Shown here: in pieces, positions 16,928 to 28,100 of the stretch
Position numbering within the stretch: the first letter of the stretch is position 1
Layout: each line of letters starts with the position of its first letter
NCBI RefSeq assembly: GCF_026151655.1
Contig: NZ_JAMQPN010000009.1
Location: 62,001-126,000 of the forward strand
Source of the DNA: Leptospira soteropolitanensis
GTDB lineage: Bacteria > Spirochaetota > Leptospiria > Leptospirales > Leptospiraceae
Reading direction: 5' to 3'
Length of the DNA stretch: 64,000 nucleotides
Notes under the pieces: model-generated
Told to the model about the DNA's origin: nothing
Databases searched by the model: none
Seen by the model: the letters and a program-made list of their open reading frames with translations, nothing else
Position numbers and translations under genes: made by a program

Positions 16928-19210
16928 TTATAACTCCAATTCTTTCATCATTTTTTTGTATAACTCGAAGTATTGGGATTTCGAGAATTCACGAATGACT
17001 TCATCAGGAAGGTTGCCAAGTAAGTTATCCAAATAACCTAACACTTTTTTGCGATCACCAGCGGATAAATTTTCGCTACCAACCTCGGCAAAAGCTTCCT
17101 CTGCAGGGGTTTGTTTTCCCTCTGGTGCGGATACATCTGATTTACGAAGTTCTTCCAATGGAGAAAGTTTTCCTTCCATTGCATATTCATCTAAATCAAC
17201 TTCGTATTCTTCCGAATCATCTGAAGCTAAAGTCGGAACTCTTGTTTCTTTAGGTGGTTCGCTGATTGTTAAATCAAAGCTATCATCAACCGCAGAATCG
17301 GAAGTTAAATCTCCAAAATCCGTATCTGATTCATGTTCGACTAAGTCTTGTTCCTCGACAGTGCCAAAATCAAATTCTGATGCATCTTCTTCACCAATTT
17401 GTTCCGATAACGCAAATTCTTCCTCAACTGGAAGGTCAGCGATATCTTCTAATCCTTCTCCGGGGAGTTCTTCCCCTAAAATTTCATCCAAACTTTCCGG
17501 CGAGAGAGTCACATTCTCTGTTTCAATTTCTGCTTCTAGAGAGTTTGCAATTTCATCAGCTGAAACCTCTTCTTCTTCCGAGGCAGTAATGTTTTCCAAC
17601 TCTTCCATTGACAAAGCGATGGATTCATCTTCTTCATCTTCTGCCATTAGATCTGATTTTGGAGTCAGTTCTTCTTCATAAGGGAGTGGTGCGCGGTCAA
17701 AACTATCAACAAGTTCTTCTTCCGAATTTTCTTCAGCATCAGAAGCAATGGATTCCAATTCTTCCATAGAAAGAGCAATGGGGCCTTCATCTTCTTCGGA
17801 AGATTCAAAACCTTCCATTTGACCTTCTAGCCCTTCTTCCGAACTTTCCGATCCTTCTAGGTCAGATTCCGTTTCTCCTAAATCAAAACCGAAATCGTCG
17901 CCGAGATCCGTTTCTAATTCGTCACTTCCTTCGATTTCAGAAGTTTCAGAATCTTCTGTTTCTTCGATTGGATCACTGGCAATGATATTTCCAAGTTCGT
18001 CTGGACTTAAAGTGATAGATTCGTCTTCTAATTCTTCGTTTAGAATGTCTGAAGTAGGTTCTTCAAAATCCTCTTCAATAGCTTCGCCAGAAATGTTTTC
18101 TAATTCTTCTAATGATAATGTGAGAGGACCTTCCTCTTCGTCATTGTCCTTAGTTTCGTTTTCTTCTTCATGCGTTTCAAACTCGCCGCCTAATAGGTCA
18201 AAGCTGCCTTCTTCATCAGTGAAACTAGGAAGGTCTGATTCATCATCGGATGTTAGGAATTCTTCTTCCGAACCTAAAGTTTCCTCTAAACTTGCTTCAC
18301 CGCCTGCTCCAAGGATACTTCCTAGTTCTTCATCAGAAAGCGTGAGGTTTTCATCTTCTTTGTTTTTTCCGAATAATTCTTCTTCTTCTGGATCAACAAG
18401 AGGTTTAAAACTAGTATCCTCTTCCTCTACCCCAAGTCCTAAGTCATCTTTAGGTATAAAAGTATCTTCATCATCATGATCAGTTAGATCAAATTGAGGT
18501 TTACCTTCTTCATCGAACGCAAGGTCTGTATCAATTTCAGAATCATCTAAATCTAGATTTAAATCGGAATGTTCATCAATTAAATTGTGTTCATGTTCCT
18601 CTTCATCAAATTGAGTTCGTGCAGGTTCTCCTGTATGATCTTCCTCTTCTAAGTTACCTGTAATATTCTCAAGTTCTTCTAAAGATAAAGAGATAGGACC
18701 TTCTTCTTCGTCTTCATCCTGCTTGGTTTTCTTAGGAGTGAGAATTCCGTCTTCACCGTTAAGAATTGATTCGATTTCTTTATCCAGGTCAATCAAATCA
18801 TCATCAAACTCTAATTCAAGATCTTCGTCAAGGGTATCGTTATATGATTGTTTTGCGGGGCTTTTGGAATTTTCTTTTTCTAAATCTTCTTCGTAGTCAG
18901 AAAAATCAGCATGAATGTCTTCATCATGCAAAATGGGGTCTTCTTCCCCAAGTAAGTTTAAATCAGAATCTAAATCTATATCTAATAAATCATCATAGGA
19001 ATCGGAAGAAGCAACCATATCCGAAATGGAATCGTCTTCCTCATCGAAGGCAGAGATATCTTCGAGGTTTGGGGCTTCAATCCCTGGCGATACATCTAAG
19101 TCATCATCGCCCATATCAAAATCATCCAAATCCAAAGAAAACGAGTCTTCATCGAGTATAGGTTCGATGTTTTCTAGATCTTCGTTTTTATTCTGTTCTT
19201 GATCCGCCAT
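16928..19210 (-). CDS. Highly acidic protein with seven SLEEL-type short repeats
   Basis: I do not know a function. The 760-residue product has no signal peptide and is overwhelmingly Asp, Glu and Ser with almost no Cys, so most of it should be disordered and strongly negative. Seven copies of a motif near (E/D)-x-(I/L/V)-(S/T/A)-LS-x-(E/D)-x-L-x-x-I recur, for example EEGPISLSLEELENITG and EDESIALSMEELENITA. Only the last 65 residues look folded (GDRKKVLGYLDNLLGNLPDE to the end). Repeated amphipathic stretches in a disordered chain suggest a multivalent docking scaffold. It lies nine bases after the SLBB gene and overlaps the control region of its GAF partner. DNA composition is skewed by GAA/GAT/TCT codons, which create long false frames on the opposite strand. 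Confidence 0.85.
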   Translation of the reverse strand: MADQEQNKNEDLENIEPILDEDSFSLDLDDFDMGDDDLDVSPGIEAPNLEDISAFDEEDDSISDMVASSDSYDDLLDIDLDSDLNLLGEEDPILHDEDIHADFSDYEEDLEKENSKSPAKQSYNDTLDEDLELEFDDDLIDLDKEIESILNGEDGILTPKKTKQDEDEEEGPISLSLEELENITGNLEEEDHTGEPARTQFDEEEHEHNLIDEHSDLNLDLDDSEIDTDLAFDEEGKPQFDLTDHDDEDTFIPKDDLGLGVEEEDTSFKPLVDPEEEELFGKNKEDENLTLSDEELGSILGAGGEASLEETLGSEEEFLTSDDESDLPSFTDEEGSFDLLGGEFETHEEENETKDNDEEEGPLTLSLEELENISGEAIEEDFEEPTSDILNEELEDESITLSPDELGNIIASDPIEETEDSETSEIEGSDELETDLGDDFGFDLGETESDLEGSESSEEGLEGQMEGFESSEEDEGPIALSMEELESIASDAEENSEEELVDSFDRAPLPYEEELTPKSDLMAEDEEDESIALSMEELENITASEEEEVSADEIANSLEAEIETENVTLSPESLDEILGEELPGEGLEDIADLPVEEEFALSEQIGEEDASEFDFGTVEEQDLVEHESDTDFGDLTSDSAVDDSFDLTISEPPKETRVPTLASDDSEEYEVDLDEYAMEGKLSPLEELRKSDVSAPEGKQTPAEEAFAEVGSENLSAGDRKKVLGYLDNLLGNLPDEVIREFSKSQYFELYKKMMKELEL
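17478..18711 (-). repeat. Seven dispersed SLEEL motif repeats within the acidic protein
   Basis: The copies lie at about 18661-18711, 18320-18360, 18088-18140, 17983-18030, 17748-17798, 17587-17635 and 17478-17522. Two types alternate in the first six: an LEEL/MEEL type preceded by EGP or ESI, and an LSPDELGNI or LSDEELGSI type. Spacing varies from about 60 to 110 residues early and about 40 to 80 later, so this is not a tight tandem array. Confidence 0.75.
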
Positions 19211-19219
19211 TCGCCTCGA

Positions 19220-19516
19220 TTACCGTTTTCCCAAATTTAGTATCTGGCCATCCTCTAATGGTAACTCCAAGATACTATCCTCCATTTTGATTTGCGCTCC
19301 AGGTAAGTAACCACCCGCCATCTCAATCAAATCTTTACCATTCGAGCCTGCATCTAATGAATAAAACCCAGGGTTCACCACAGGTCCTTCAATTTTAACA
19401 CGAATTGGCTCTTCAGAATAGATTCTTTTTCGCAAATCAGGGTTTTCCTTTAAGTAATAGAATCCAGCAAACAGTATCGTCACCAATACAGAACGTCGAA
19501 TCCAATCTATAGCCAA
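19220..19516 (-). CDS. Small membrane-anchored SLBB-domain protein
   Basis: The product has 98 residues. An N-terminal membrane segment (WIRRSVLVTILFAGFYYL) is followed by IRVKIEGPVVNPGFYSLDAG and LIEMAGGYLPGAQI, the pattern of a soluble-ligand-binding beta-grasp (SLBB) domain as seen in ComEA and polysaccharide export proteins. It has no helix-hairpin-helix, so it is not a full ComEA. It should present a single SLBB domain at the periplasmic face. It lies between atpC and the acidic repeat gene, with nine bases to the latter. Confidence 0.7.
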   Translation of the reverse strand: MAIDWIRRSVLVTILFAGFYYLKENPDLRKRIYSEEPIRVKIEGPVVNPGFYSLDAGSNGKDLIEMAGGYLPGAQIKMEDSILELPLEDGQILNLGKR

Positions 19517-19563
19517 AGGAATTCCCCCTCTGGTTTATTTTCGGCAAGAAGGGGGGAAAAAAA

Positions 19564-19944
19564 TTAACGTTCGTGCAGTAAAATGCGAACTTTTGCTTTC
19601 TTTAGTAGATTTTCTTTCTCTTTCGAGGAAGGAAGTGATTCCGCTTCCTGTAAGAGTTCGATGGCGTGGTCATGAGTCAAATCTTCCTCAGAATCCCCAC
19701 CTTCGGTGAGAACTCGGATTTGATCATTTTTCACTTCACAAAATCCTCCATCGATGGCGATTCGGAATTCTTTTCCAGCTGTATGCAATTTGATCAGTCC
19801 AAAATCGAGTTGGGAAACAAGAGTCGCATGGCCTGGTAAAATTCCAAAATAACCCACAGAACCTGGCAGAATCACCGATTCTGCCTTGCCCTGGTAAAGG
19901 ATTTTGTCAGGAGAGATGACTGTTAAAGTCAGTTCTTTACTCAT
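19564..19944 (-). CDS. atpC: ATP synthase F1 epsilon subunit
   Basis: This is the regulatory epsilon subunit of the F1 rotor, 126 residues. It begins with the beta-sandwich (LTVISPDKILYQGKAESVIL) with PGSVGYFGILPGHATLVSQL, the most conserved part of the family. A short two-helix C-terminal domain rich in Glu and Lys can inhibit ATP hydrolysis. It is the last gene of the operon and follows atpD by five bases. Confidence 0.95.
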   Translation of the reverse strand: MSKELTLTVISPDKILYQGKAESVILPGSVGYFGILPGHATLVSQLDFGLIKLHTAGKEFRIAIDGGFCEVKNDQIRVLTEGGDSEEDLTHDHAIELLQEAESLPSSKEKENLLKKAKVRILLHER

Positions 19945-19949
19945 CCTGA

Positions 19950-21377
<1,428 letters not shown>

Positions 21378-22247
21378 TTAGGAGATGGCTTCCGCTCCCC
21401 CTACGATTTCTGAAATTTCCTGTGTAATTTTTGCCTGACGAACTCGGTTGTAACCGCGGGTTAGAAGTTTAATCATCTCACCTGCTGCATCTGTTGCCGC
21501 TTTCATAGCTACTCTACGTGCGATGTGTTCGGAAGCTACCGATTCCAAAATGATCTTAACGAAAGTTGTTTTGATCACCATCGGAAGAAGGTTTTCCAAA
21601 ATAGTTCTTGGATCCGGCTCATACAATACTTCAGGACCAGAAGATCCTTTGGCACTCGTATCTTCCATTGATAAAGGAAGTACTGTTGTGATCTCTGGTT
21701 TTTGAGTTGCAGCCGAATAATAATGTGTGGAAATGATTTCTACAGAATCCACAGACTCATTTGCAAAACGTTCCATAAAGTAAGTTGCAAGGTCGTTTGC
21801 TTCTTTACTTCCTGCTTTGTCATCGATATTGGTATATGTTGTTACCAATTCAACTTTTGCAAATTTAAAGAAAGCAATGGCTTTTTTCCCTGCGGCATGG
21901 ACTTCTACTTCCACACCTTTTGACTTCAACTCTTCGATTCGGTTTTTGACCATCCGAAGAAGATTGGAGTTAAAACCACCACATAACCCACGGTTTGCGG
22001 CGATTGCAAGGATAGCAACTTTTCGGATTTTATCCGGCTTCCTTAAGTAAGGGCTGTGGATGATCCCAGCAAGGCCAGACAAAGAAGAAACTAACTCACG
22101 AGTTAAATCAGCGTATGGTTTCGCCGCATTCACTTTGTTAGTGGCCTTTTTTGCCTTTGCCGTGGAGACCATCTCCATGGTTCGAGTGATTTTTCTCGTG
22201 TTTTTAACCGAGTTAATCCTCTTTTTTATCTCACGCGGTGTCGCCAA
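21378..22247 (-). CDS. atpG: ATP synthase F1 gamma subunit
   Basis: The central shaft of F1 has 289 residues. The two terminal helices of the coiled coil are visible: [20 protein letters not shown] at the N-terminus and [20 protein letters not shown] with [20 protein letters not shown] at the C-terminus, the family signature. It follows atpA by 11 bases. Confidence 0.97.
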   Translation of the reverse strand: MATPREIKKRINSVKNTRKITRTMEMVSTAKAKKATNKVNAAKPYADLTRELVSSLSGLAGIIHSPYLRKPDKIRKVAILAIAANRGLCGGFNSNLLRMVKNRIEELKSKGVEVEVHAAGKKAIAFFKFAKVELVTTYTNIDDKAGSKEANDLATYFMERFANESVDSVEIISTHYYSAATQKPEITTVLPLSMEDTSAKGSSGPEVLYEPDPRTILENLLPMVIKTTFVKIILESVASEHIARRVAMKAATDAAGEMIKLLTRGYNRVRQAKITQEISEIVGGAEAIS

Positions 22248-22258
22248 GATCTTTCCCC

Positions 22259-23773
22259 TTAGTTATTCTTTGCTAGAAAATGTTCAACAATCGATTTGAT
22301 TGTTTTTTGTAGAGCTGCTTCTTGTTTTACTTCTTTGGCAGTTCTAATTTCTTCCAAAATTTCAGTGTGTTGCTCTCTCATCGTTTTCAAAAGGAAAGAT
22401 TCAAATTCTCTAACTTTAGCGGTAGGAATTGTATCCATAAATCCTTTTGTTACAGCAAAGATGGAAATTACTTGTTCTTCTACTGGAGATGGTGAGTTAT
22501 TTGGCTGTTTTAGAATTTCAAGAACTCGGTATCCACGATCAAGCTGTGCTTGTGTGACTGGATCCAGTTCTGTTCCTAACTGTGCAAACGCTTCTAAGTC
22601 ACGGAACTGTGCCAAGTCTGACTTGAGTGTTCCCGCTACTTTTTTCATCGCTTTGATTTGCGCTGCAGATCCAACCCGTGATACAGAAATCCCTACATCC
22701 ACCGCAGGGCGTAGTCCCGATGCAAAAAGGTTGGATTGAAGGTAAATCTGACCATCAGTAATGGAGATTACGTTAGTCGGGATGTAGGCGGATACTTCCC
22801 CTTCTTGCGTTTCAATGATTGGAAGTGCAGTCATAGACCCACCACCAAATTTATCATCGAGTTTTGCTGCTCTTTCAAGAAGGCGAGAGTGAAGATAGAA
22901 TACGTCCCCAGGATATGCTTCACGACCTGGTGGGCGGCGTAGAAGTAATGACATTTGTCTGTATGCAACGGCTTGTTTGGAAAGGTCATCGTAAACAACG
23001 AGTGTTGCTTTTCCTTCTTCATACATAAAGTATTCAGCCATTGTCGCACCAGAATAAGGTGCAATGTATAACATTGGTGCAGGTTCCGATGCGTTTGCAG
23101 ATACGATGATTGTATACTCAAGAGCACCTTTTTCGCGTAACATTTCGATGGTGGAAGCAACTGTAGATGCTTTTTGTCCAATCGCTACATAAACGCAGAT
23201 CACACCTTTACCTTTTTGGTTGATGATGGTGTCGATTGCGATGGAAGTTTTTCCTGTTCCACGGTCACCGATGATAAGCTCTCTTTGTCCACGTCCAATT
23301 GGGATCATTGCATCAATTGCTTTGATACCAGTTTGCATTGGCTCATGAACCGATTTTCTCATCGCAATTCCAGGAGCTGGAGACTCAACCGGTCTTGTTT
23401 TTTTTGCGTTTAAGGGGCCTTTTCCGTCGATCACTTCCCCAAGTGGGTTAAGAACTCGACCGAGAAGTTCAGGGCCTACCGGAACTTCGAAGATTTTTCC
23501 CACACGTTTAACGGAAAAACCTTCTTCAATTTTAATATAATCACCGAAGATTACAACCCCTACGGAGTTTTCTTCTAAGTTGAATGCTTGCCCTCGAACT
23601 CCGTTTTGGAATTCAACAAGCTCTCCTGACATTACGTTTGTGAGTCCGTAAACTCTCGCAATCCCGTCCCCAACTTCGAGAACTGTTCCGACTTCTTCAA
23701 CTTGAAGGTCTTTTTTGAAGTTTTTAATTTCTTGTTTTAGTACCGACGTTACTTCGTCTGTTTTAATTTTCAT
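22259..23773 (-). CDS. atpA: ATP synthase F1 alpha subunit
   Basis: The non-catalytic nucleotide-binding subunit has 504 residues. It has the P-loop GDRGTGKTS, the sequence [20 protein letters not shown] and the alpha signature [17 protein letters not shown] with the arginine finger. It overlaps atpH by four bases (ATGA). Confidence 0.98.
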   Translation of the reverse strand: MKIKTDEVTSVLKQEIKNFKKDLQVEEVGTVLEVGDGIARVYGLTNVMSGELVEFQNGVRGQAFNLEENSVGVVIFGDYIKIEEGFSVKRVGKIFEVPVGPELLGRVLNPLGEVIDGKGPLNAKKTRPVESPAPGIAMRKSVHEPMQTGIKAIDAMIPIGRGQRELIIGDRGTGKTSIAIDTIINQKGKGVICVYVAIGQKASTVASTIEMLREKGALEYTIIVSANASEPAPMLYIAPYSGATMAEYFMYEEGKATLVVYDDLSKQAVAYRQMSLLLRRPPGREAYPGDVFYLHSRLLERAAKLDDKFGGGSMTALPIIETQEGEVSAYIPTNVISITDGQIYLQSNLFASGLRPAVDVGISVSRVGSAAQIKAMKKVAGTLKSDLAQFRDLEAFAQLGTELDPVTQAQLDRGYRVLEILKQPNNSPSPVEEQVISIFAVTKGFMDTIPTAKVREFESFLLKTMREQHTEILEEIRTAKEVKQEAALQKTIKSIVEHFLAKNN

Positions 23774-24333
23774 TCAAATGCTCCGACTGGGATTTTCTTT
23801 TGGAGGAGAGCCTCTTCTATTCCTGCAAGTTTTGCACGGATCGAGGCATCGATTAAAAAGTCGTCTATAAAGAGTTTGAATCCACCAATAAGGGCTGGAT
23901 CCGTTTGTTCTGTGACACGAAGATCGCGTCCAAACTTGGAAGTGATAGACTTGGTGATTCGATCTACAGCTTCTTTGCCAAGAGAATCTTTGGAAACAAT
24001 GCGAAGAGAACTACGATTTTTAAGTCGGTCCACTCCTGTTCTATAATCTTCCAAAATATCCTTGAGGAATAGAAATCGATTTTTGCGAACCACAAGTGTG
24101 ATGAAGTTGGCAACGATTTCCGATGCCTTCCCTTGAACTGACTTTTCAGCAGTTCGTTCTTTCTCAGAAGGATCAACTAATGGAGAAAGGAAATAATGGC
24201 GAATTGATTCATCAGAAAAGAAAACATCAACGAGTGTTGAAAGTTCCTCTTCTGTTGACTCAAGTGAGTTAGCTTCCTGAGCTAACTCCAAAAGTGCCGT
24301 TGCGTAAACCTTTGAAATTTGGTTCAGACTCAT
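23770..24333 (-). CDS. atpH: ATP synthase F1 delta subunit
   Basis: The delta subunit joins the stator stalk to the top of F1. The 187-residue protein shows the OSCP-type N-terminal helices ([15 protein letters not shown]) and the C-terminal signature [20 protein letters not shown]. It overlaps both neighbours by four bases, so atpF-atpH-atpA are translationally coupled. Confidence 0.95.
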   Translation of the reverse strand: MSLNQISKVYATALLELAQEANSLESTEEELSTLVDVFFSDESIRHYFLSPLVDPSEKERTAEKSVQGKASEIVANFITLVVRKNRFLFLKDILEDYRTGVDRLKNRSSLRIVSKDSLGKEAVDRITKSITSKFGRDLRVTEQTDPALIGGFKLFIDDFLIDASIRAKLAGIEEALLQKKIPVGAFE

Positions 24334-24854
24334 TTGATTTTAAGTTTATCGAGTTTTGCGATCTCTTTTTCGACAAAGGAAGCATAGTCTTCCTTCTTCA
24401 ATTGTTTCTCCAAGATCTCACTCGCGATGAGAACGGACATTTCCACAATTTGGTTTTGCATTTCAGATAATGCTCTGCTCTTCGCTAAATCGATTTCGCG
24501 AATTGCGTTATCTTTAATGCCTTTCACTTCGTTGTGTGCTTCTTCCGTCAATCGAGAGCGGAGAGCAACTGCATCTTTTTTAGCTTCATCTACAATTTTA
24601 TGAGCTTCTTCCGTCGCTTTGAAGAGTTGGTCTTTATATTCTTTTAAAGACTTTTCTGCTTCTACGCGAAGGGTTTCTGCTTTGTTGATATCGCCTTGGA
24701 TGCCGGAAGCACGTTCTTCGAGAGCATGAAGGATCTTGTCCCATGCAAATTTTTTAAGAACGAAGACAACAACTGAGAAAGTGACCAGGGTCCAGATGAC
24801 CAGACCCGGATTGACTTTCAGCAAATTGAAGCCGGAAGCCGCAAGGATAACCAA
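24330..24854 (-). CDS. atpF: ATP synthase F0 b subunit
   Basis: The stator stalk subunit has one membrane helix (NPGLVIWTLVTFSVVVFVL) and a long charged coiled coil (residues 35-170) that reaches F1. The start is a TTG at 24854: AAGGA lies eight bases upstream, inside the end of atpE, and no ATG lies before the membrane helix. The 174-residue length is usual. Confidence 0.94.
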   Translation of the reverse strand: MVILAASGFNLLKVNPGLVIWTLVTFSVVVFVLKKFAWDKILHALEERASGIQGDINKAETLRVEAEKSLKEYKDQLFKATEEAHKIVDEAKKDAVALRSRLTEEAHNEVKGIKDNAIREIDLAKSRALSEMQNQIVEMSVLIASEILEKQLKKEDYASFVEKEIAKLDKLKIK

Positions 24855-24856
24855 GA

Positions 24857-25141
24857 CTATTGTCCTTGTTCTACTTTAGTGGCACCAGCACCAATTGTTT
24901 TGTCAATTGAGCCATTGAGTTTGAGCGCGATAAGAAGAGCGATTACCACTGCGAAAAGTGCTGCACCTTCAATCATACCTGCTGCTACGTAAAGAACGAG
25001 TTGGATCTTTCCCGCTGCTTCTGGTTGGCGGCTGATGCTTTCTGCCACTGATCCACCAATTCTACCAATACCGATTCCTGCACCAAGTAATGCAAGTCCT
25101 GCTGCGAGTCCTACTGCGATGTATCCTAAACCGAATTCCAT
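24857..25141 (-). CDS. atpE: ATP synthase F0 c subunit
   Basis: The rotor-ring proteolipid has 94 residues in two membrane helices. The first carries the glycine motif GAGIGIGRIGG. The loop is SRQPEAAGKIQ (RQPE type), and the second helix has the ion-binding Glu in AAGMIEGAALFAVVIALLIA. The residues around this Glu do not show an obvious sodium-binding set, so protons are the likely ion. The C-terminus carries an extra tail of about 15 residues (DKTIGAGATKVEQGQ). Confidence 0.96.
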   Translation of the reverse strand: MEFGLGYIAVGLAAGLALLGAGIGIGRIGGSVAESISRQPEAAGKIQLVLYVAAGMIEGAALFAVVIALLIALKLNGSIDKTIGAGATKVEQGQ

Positions 25142-25189
25142 TGTTTTCGTTTCACTCCTGTGTGTTTTATAATATAAATAAAACCAATC

Positions 25190-26248
25190 TTAATGTCTAT
25201 GCATCACAGTTCCGATGAAGACGGTTGTGAGCAGTGAGAAAATGAACGCTTGTAGAAAGGCTACAAGTAGTTCTAAAAAGTAAATAAGCACTGAACTGAG
25301 AACAGATACAGGTGCTATGAGCCAATTTTCGCTCATAAAGATAAACCCAAGTAACGCAAGGATCATAACGTGCCCTGCAGTCATGTTGGCAAGTAACCTC
25401 ATGGTTAACGCAAAGGAACGTGCGATATGAGTGACGATAAATTCAAGAACCCACATCAGTGGCCAAAGTGGGAGAGGAACTCCCTTAGGAACCGCATGTG
25501 CTACAAATGAAATTCCTTGGTAAGAGAATGCTGTGCCGTATATCGTTAGTAAGGTGATTGATGCAAGAGAAAGTGTGACACTGATATCACCTGTTGGTGT
25601 GATCCCAGACCAGATTTCTCCGAATGTATGGAGAGAATGTGGTGTGTGATCCACTGCCCCGACTGCCACAAGAGCATCAGAAGCGGCAACTGTTAGCTCC
25701 CCTACCGAAGGGATAAGGCCAAACAAGTTACAGAATAGAATAAAGAAAAACAATGAGAAAATATAATGGTAGTAAGAATGGCCGTGGTGATCAAGAGAAG
25801 AATCTACAACGTTTTCTTTTAGATAAGATACAAAAGCCTCTACACCTGATGTAAATTTGTTATGAACTTTTTTTGGGTTTTTTGAAATCAAATTGGCTGC
25901 AGGGATAAAGATGAGGAACATAAAGAAACATGCAATCCACATCATGGTCACTCGTTTGGTGATGTGAAGGTCAAGGCCACCAACATAGTGGTATTTCACA
26001 CCGTCATGGTTTACAAAGACATCATGGTTTTCAGCGTCGAATCCAGGTTGTCCTTCTGTCACGATGGTGCCACCGAAGTTCAGCGGAAAAACAGGAGCAT
26101 CACCTAAATGGTGTGCCATGACTTCACTGAAATCGAAGCCCTCTTCAGAGCCGTGCCCTTCCGAATCGTTCGCAAAAACATTCGTAAAACTAAGGGAAAA
26201 AACTAATAAAAATGATAAAAAAAACCGATATTTAGACTTATTTTCCAC
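25190..26248 (-). CDS. atpB: ATP synthase F0 a subunit
   Basis: The ion-channel subunit has the essential-Arg helix segment AHIARSFALTMRLLANMTAG and the late helix VAFLQAFIFSLLTTVFIG. Unlike the Escherichia coli protein it begins with a signal-like segment (YRFFLSFLLVFSLSFTNVFA) and a His/Asp-rich periplasmic stretch of about 70 residues before the first core helix. I choose the GTG at 26248, which overlaps the end of the atpI-like gene by 11 bases; a TTG at 26296 is possible. The product is 352 residues. Confidence 0.93.
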   Translation of the reverse strand: MENKSKYRFFLSFLLVFSLSFTNVFANDSEGHGSEEGFDFSEVMAHHLGDAPVFPLNFGGTIVTEGQPGFDAENHDVFVNHDGVKYHYVGGLDLHITKRVTMMWIACFFMFLIFIPAANLISKNPKKVHNKFTSGVEAFVSYLKENVVDSSLDHHGHSYYHYIFSLFFFILFCNLFGLIPSVGELTVAASDALVAVGAVDHTPHSLHTFGEIWSGITPTGDISVTLSLASITLLTIYGTAFSYQGISFVAHAVPKGVPLPLWPLMWVLEFIVTHIARSFALTMRLLANMTAGHVMILALLGFIFMSENWLIAPVSVLSSVLIYFLELLVAFLQAFIFSLLTTVFIGTVMHRH

Positions 26249-26618
26249 TGAAATAGCTCGCAAATACAAGGAAAAGAAGGTGGACGAAATAGGCAATTAA
26301 AAATCCAGAAGTTGCCTCAAAAGGGTACTTTAAGACCTGCAAAGCAGTCAATATGCCCAGATTGAGAAAAAAGGAGAGAAATACTGTGAAAACAGGGAAC
26401 CCAGACTCTGCTAATGCAGGTATTTTGCGAGGTAGAAAACGAAGTTGCAAGATTGCCATTTGAATGGCAAAAGACATAGCTCCACCGAAATAAAAAATCA
26501 CACGATACCCATCTTCCACCAAACCTGCAGTTAGTGGAAGACTTAGAATGAATATAAGAAATAAGTAACTGAAATAGTGTAGATGGAACCTTTTGAGATT
26601 GATGGTATTTAGATCCAT
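26238..26618 (-). CDS. AtpI-like four-helix membrane protein at the head of the atp operon
   Basis: The 126-residue protein starts at the ATG at 26618 (MDLNTINLKRFHLHYFSYLF) and has four hydrophobic helices. The last is FLIAYFVHLLFLVFASYFSG. Position, size and topology match AtpI/subunit I, which helps assemble the c-ring, but the sequence alone is a weak match. The longer frame to 26747 runs through a GC-rich repeat and is rejected. It overlaps atpB by 11 bases. Confidence 0.7.
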   Translation of the reverse strand: MDLNTINLKRFHLHYFSYLFLIFILSLPLTAGLVEDGYRVIFYFGGAMSFAIQMAILQLRFLPRKIPALAESGFPVFTVFLSFFLNLGILTALQVLKYPFEATSGFLIAYFVHLLFLVFASYFSGK

Positions 26619-26690
26619 TGGTTGTAGTTTGGAAGGTGGGGGAATGGGGGCAAGTAGGAATGGGGGTGCGTGGGGGATAGAAAGGTAGAG

Positions 26691-26738
26691 ATCCCCGCCC
26701 GTATCGAACTGGGTGGGGTAATCCACCCGCCACCCAAT
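26691..26738. repeat. GC-rich structured dispersed element, copy A
   Basis: The core is CCCCGCCC, ten bases, GGGTGGGG, five bases, then CACCCGCCACCCAAT. CCCCGCCC can pair with GGGTGGGG (one G-U pair), and the same G-block can instead pair with either C-block to its right. A second copy lies at 29133-29175. This copy is about 75 bases before the atpI-like start, so it would be in the operon leader read from the minus strand. Confidence 0.65.
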
Positions 26739-26852
26739 GGCTACCATATATCAAATGTTTGTTGGTTTGTGAAGGAAGAATTGCAGGTTTAAAATTTTTA
26801 TTGGAAAGTGTTCGGCTTTTTACATAATCTAAAGGTGAAATCTCACATACCA

Positions 26853-27976
26853 CTACATAGGCGAAAGCCCATATTTCGCATTCAGATAAAAAAACAATTT
26901 CTGAACATCTGTATCTGTAAGATCCGTATTGAAATATAATACTTCAGCAATGTCTGCATCAAGATTACCATTGCCTAAATAAATAGAATTTGGATTTTCT
27001 CCAATTGAATAATCATGCGAGATTGGTACTTGGCCTTTTAAACTACCATTCCAATATTCTCGAGCAGAAGTCATTAACACTTGTACTGAACCTACCACCA
27101 GAAAATCATTTTTTGGAATTGGTAAAGCCGATATGTTAGTGCAACTTTGTCCATTTCGACAGACAAGATATGTAGAAATGGGATGATCTATGGAGATCTC
27201 TCTTCCTTGTCCGCCATGTATATTTAATAAAGTAATTCCACCAGGAATTGTATTTACTAATCTCAAGACAAAAAAACGCTTCCGCTATTATTCACATACA
27301 GCCCAATTCCACCAGATAAATTCATCCGCGATACTGTTGAACTCCTAAACTCCGCGATTGGATAACCATTGACTTGGTTCATTCGAATCACTGGCCTTTG
27401 AGTCGTATTTACTTGCGAAATATGATTCCCATGTCCACTCAGATCTGACCAGGAAGCAATCGGATCTCCATCATTTAATGTTAGTTGGTCTGCCTTAAAC
27501 CACAAACGAAGCGAACCAGAACCCAAAATTCGAGGTGCAACCATTTGAACCGTATATTCATTTGTGCTGCCATCAACACCGGTCACAATATATTTTAAAG
27601 GAGCCGTAAAAGGATTGGAAGTGATGCCACTAATTTGTTCAATCCCATTCACTGTTACAGAAACACCGTTAGTTTTGAAATTAGCAATGTATGAAGATAT
27701 AGAAACTATAGATTCCGATGTGATGACAATTTTGTTTTCTGTTATGATTCCATAAACGCCGAGACTCGGAATCGAATACTCAAGAATCTCTTTTTGAACT
27801 GATGGAACATAGATCTTACCGCAAGTAGGACTGGCATCCGATGTTGCCCATTTTAAAAGCAATGTGTCTATAAACTGTTTTCCGTTCGGATCACATGAAT
27901 TTTCAGTAAACGGGTTTTTACAGGAAAACAATAGAAAAGCGAGACAGAAGCAAAGAGTAAAATGTTGTTTCTGCAT
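26853..27976 (-). pseudogene. Frameshifted lipoprotein with a C-terminal LamG-like domain
   Basis: Two adjacent frames make one protein. The first (27976-27263) has a lipoprotein signal (FCLAFLLFSC), a middle region with Cadherin-like/Ig-type text (IVTGVDGSTNEYTVQM) and the start of a concanavalin-like domain (LRLWFKADQLTLNDGDPIAS). The second frame (codons from about 27266 to 26853) carries the rest of that domain (NDFLVVGSVQVLMTSAREYW to DVQKLFFYLNAKYG). They meet at a run of seven A (27270-27276, T on the coding strand). One extra T would restore a continuous frame, giving VFFVLRLVNT across the junction. It may be a true mutation, a phase-variable tract or a sequencing error. Intact, it would be a surface or periplasmic lipoprotein of about 373 residues. 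Confidence 0.8.
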
Positions 27977-28100
27977 ACAGCAACGGACCTTTGCTTTTTA
28001 TGGTTCATTTAAGAACAAACCTAAATGATGTTAGATCATCGCTAAAATGGCGAGAATGAGTCAAGAATAAATTAGGAAATATATTCCAGGAATTTTAAAA

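Noticed and set aside
17049..18479. Long Ser-rich open frames on the plus strand (17049-17681, 17982-18479)
   Set aside because: They are the complement of GAA/GAT/TCT codons of the acidic protein and have the composition expected from it, with no ribosome sites.
26317..26853. A 178-residue frame on the minus strand through the GC-rich repeat
   Set aside because: It overlaps the atpI-like gene in another frame and is rich in Pro, Cys and Arg of no family.
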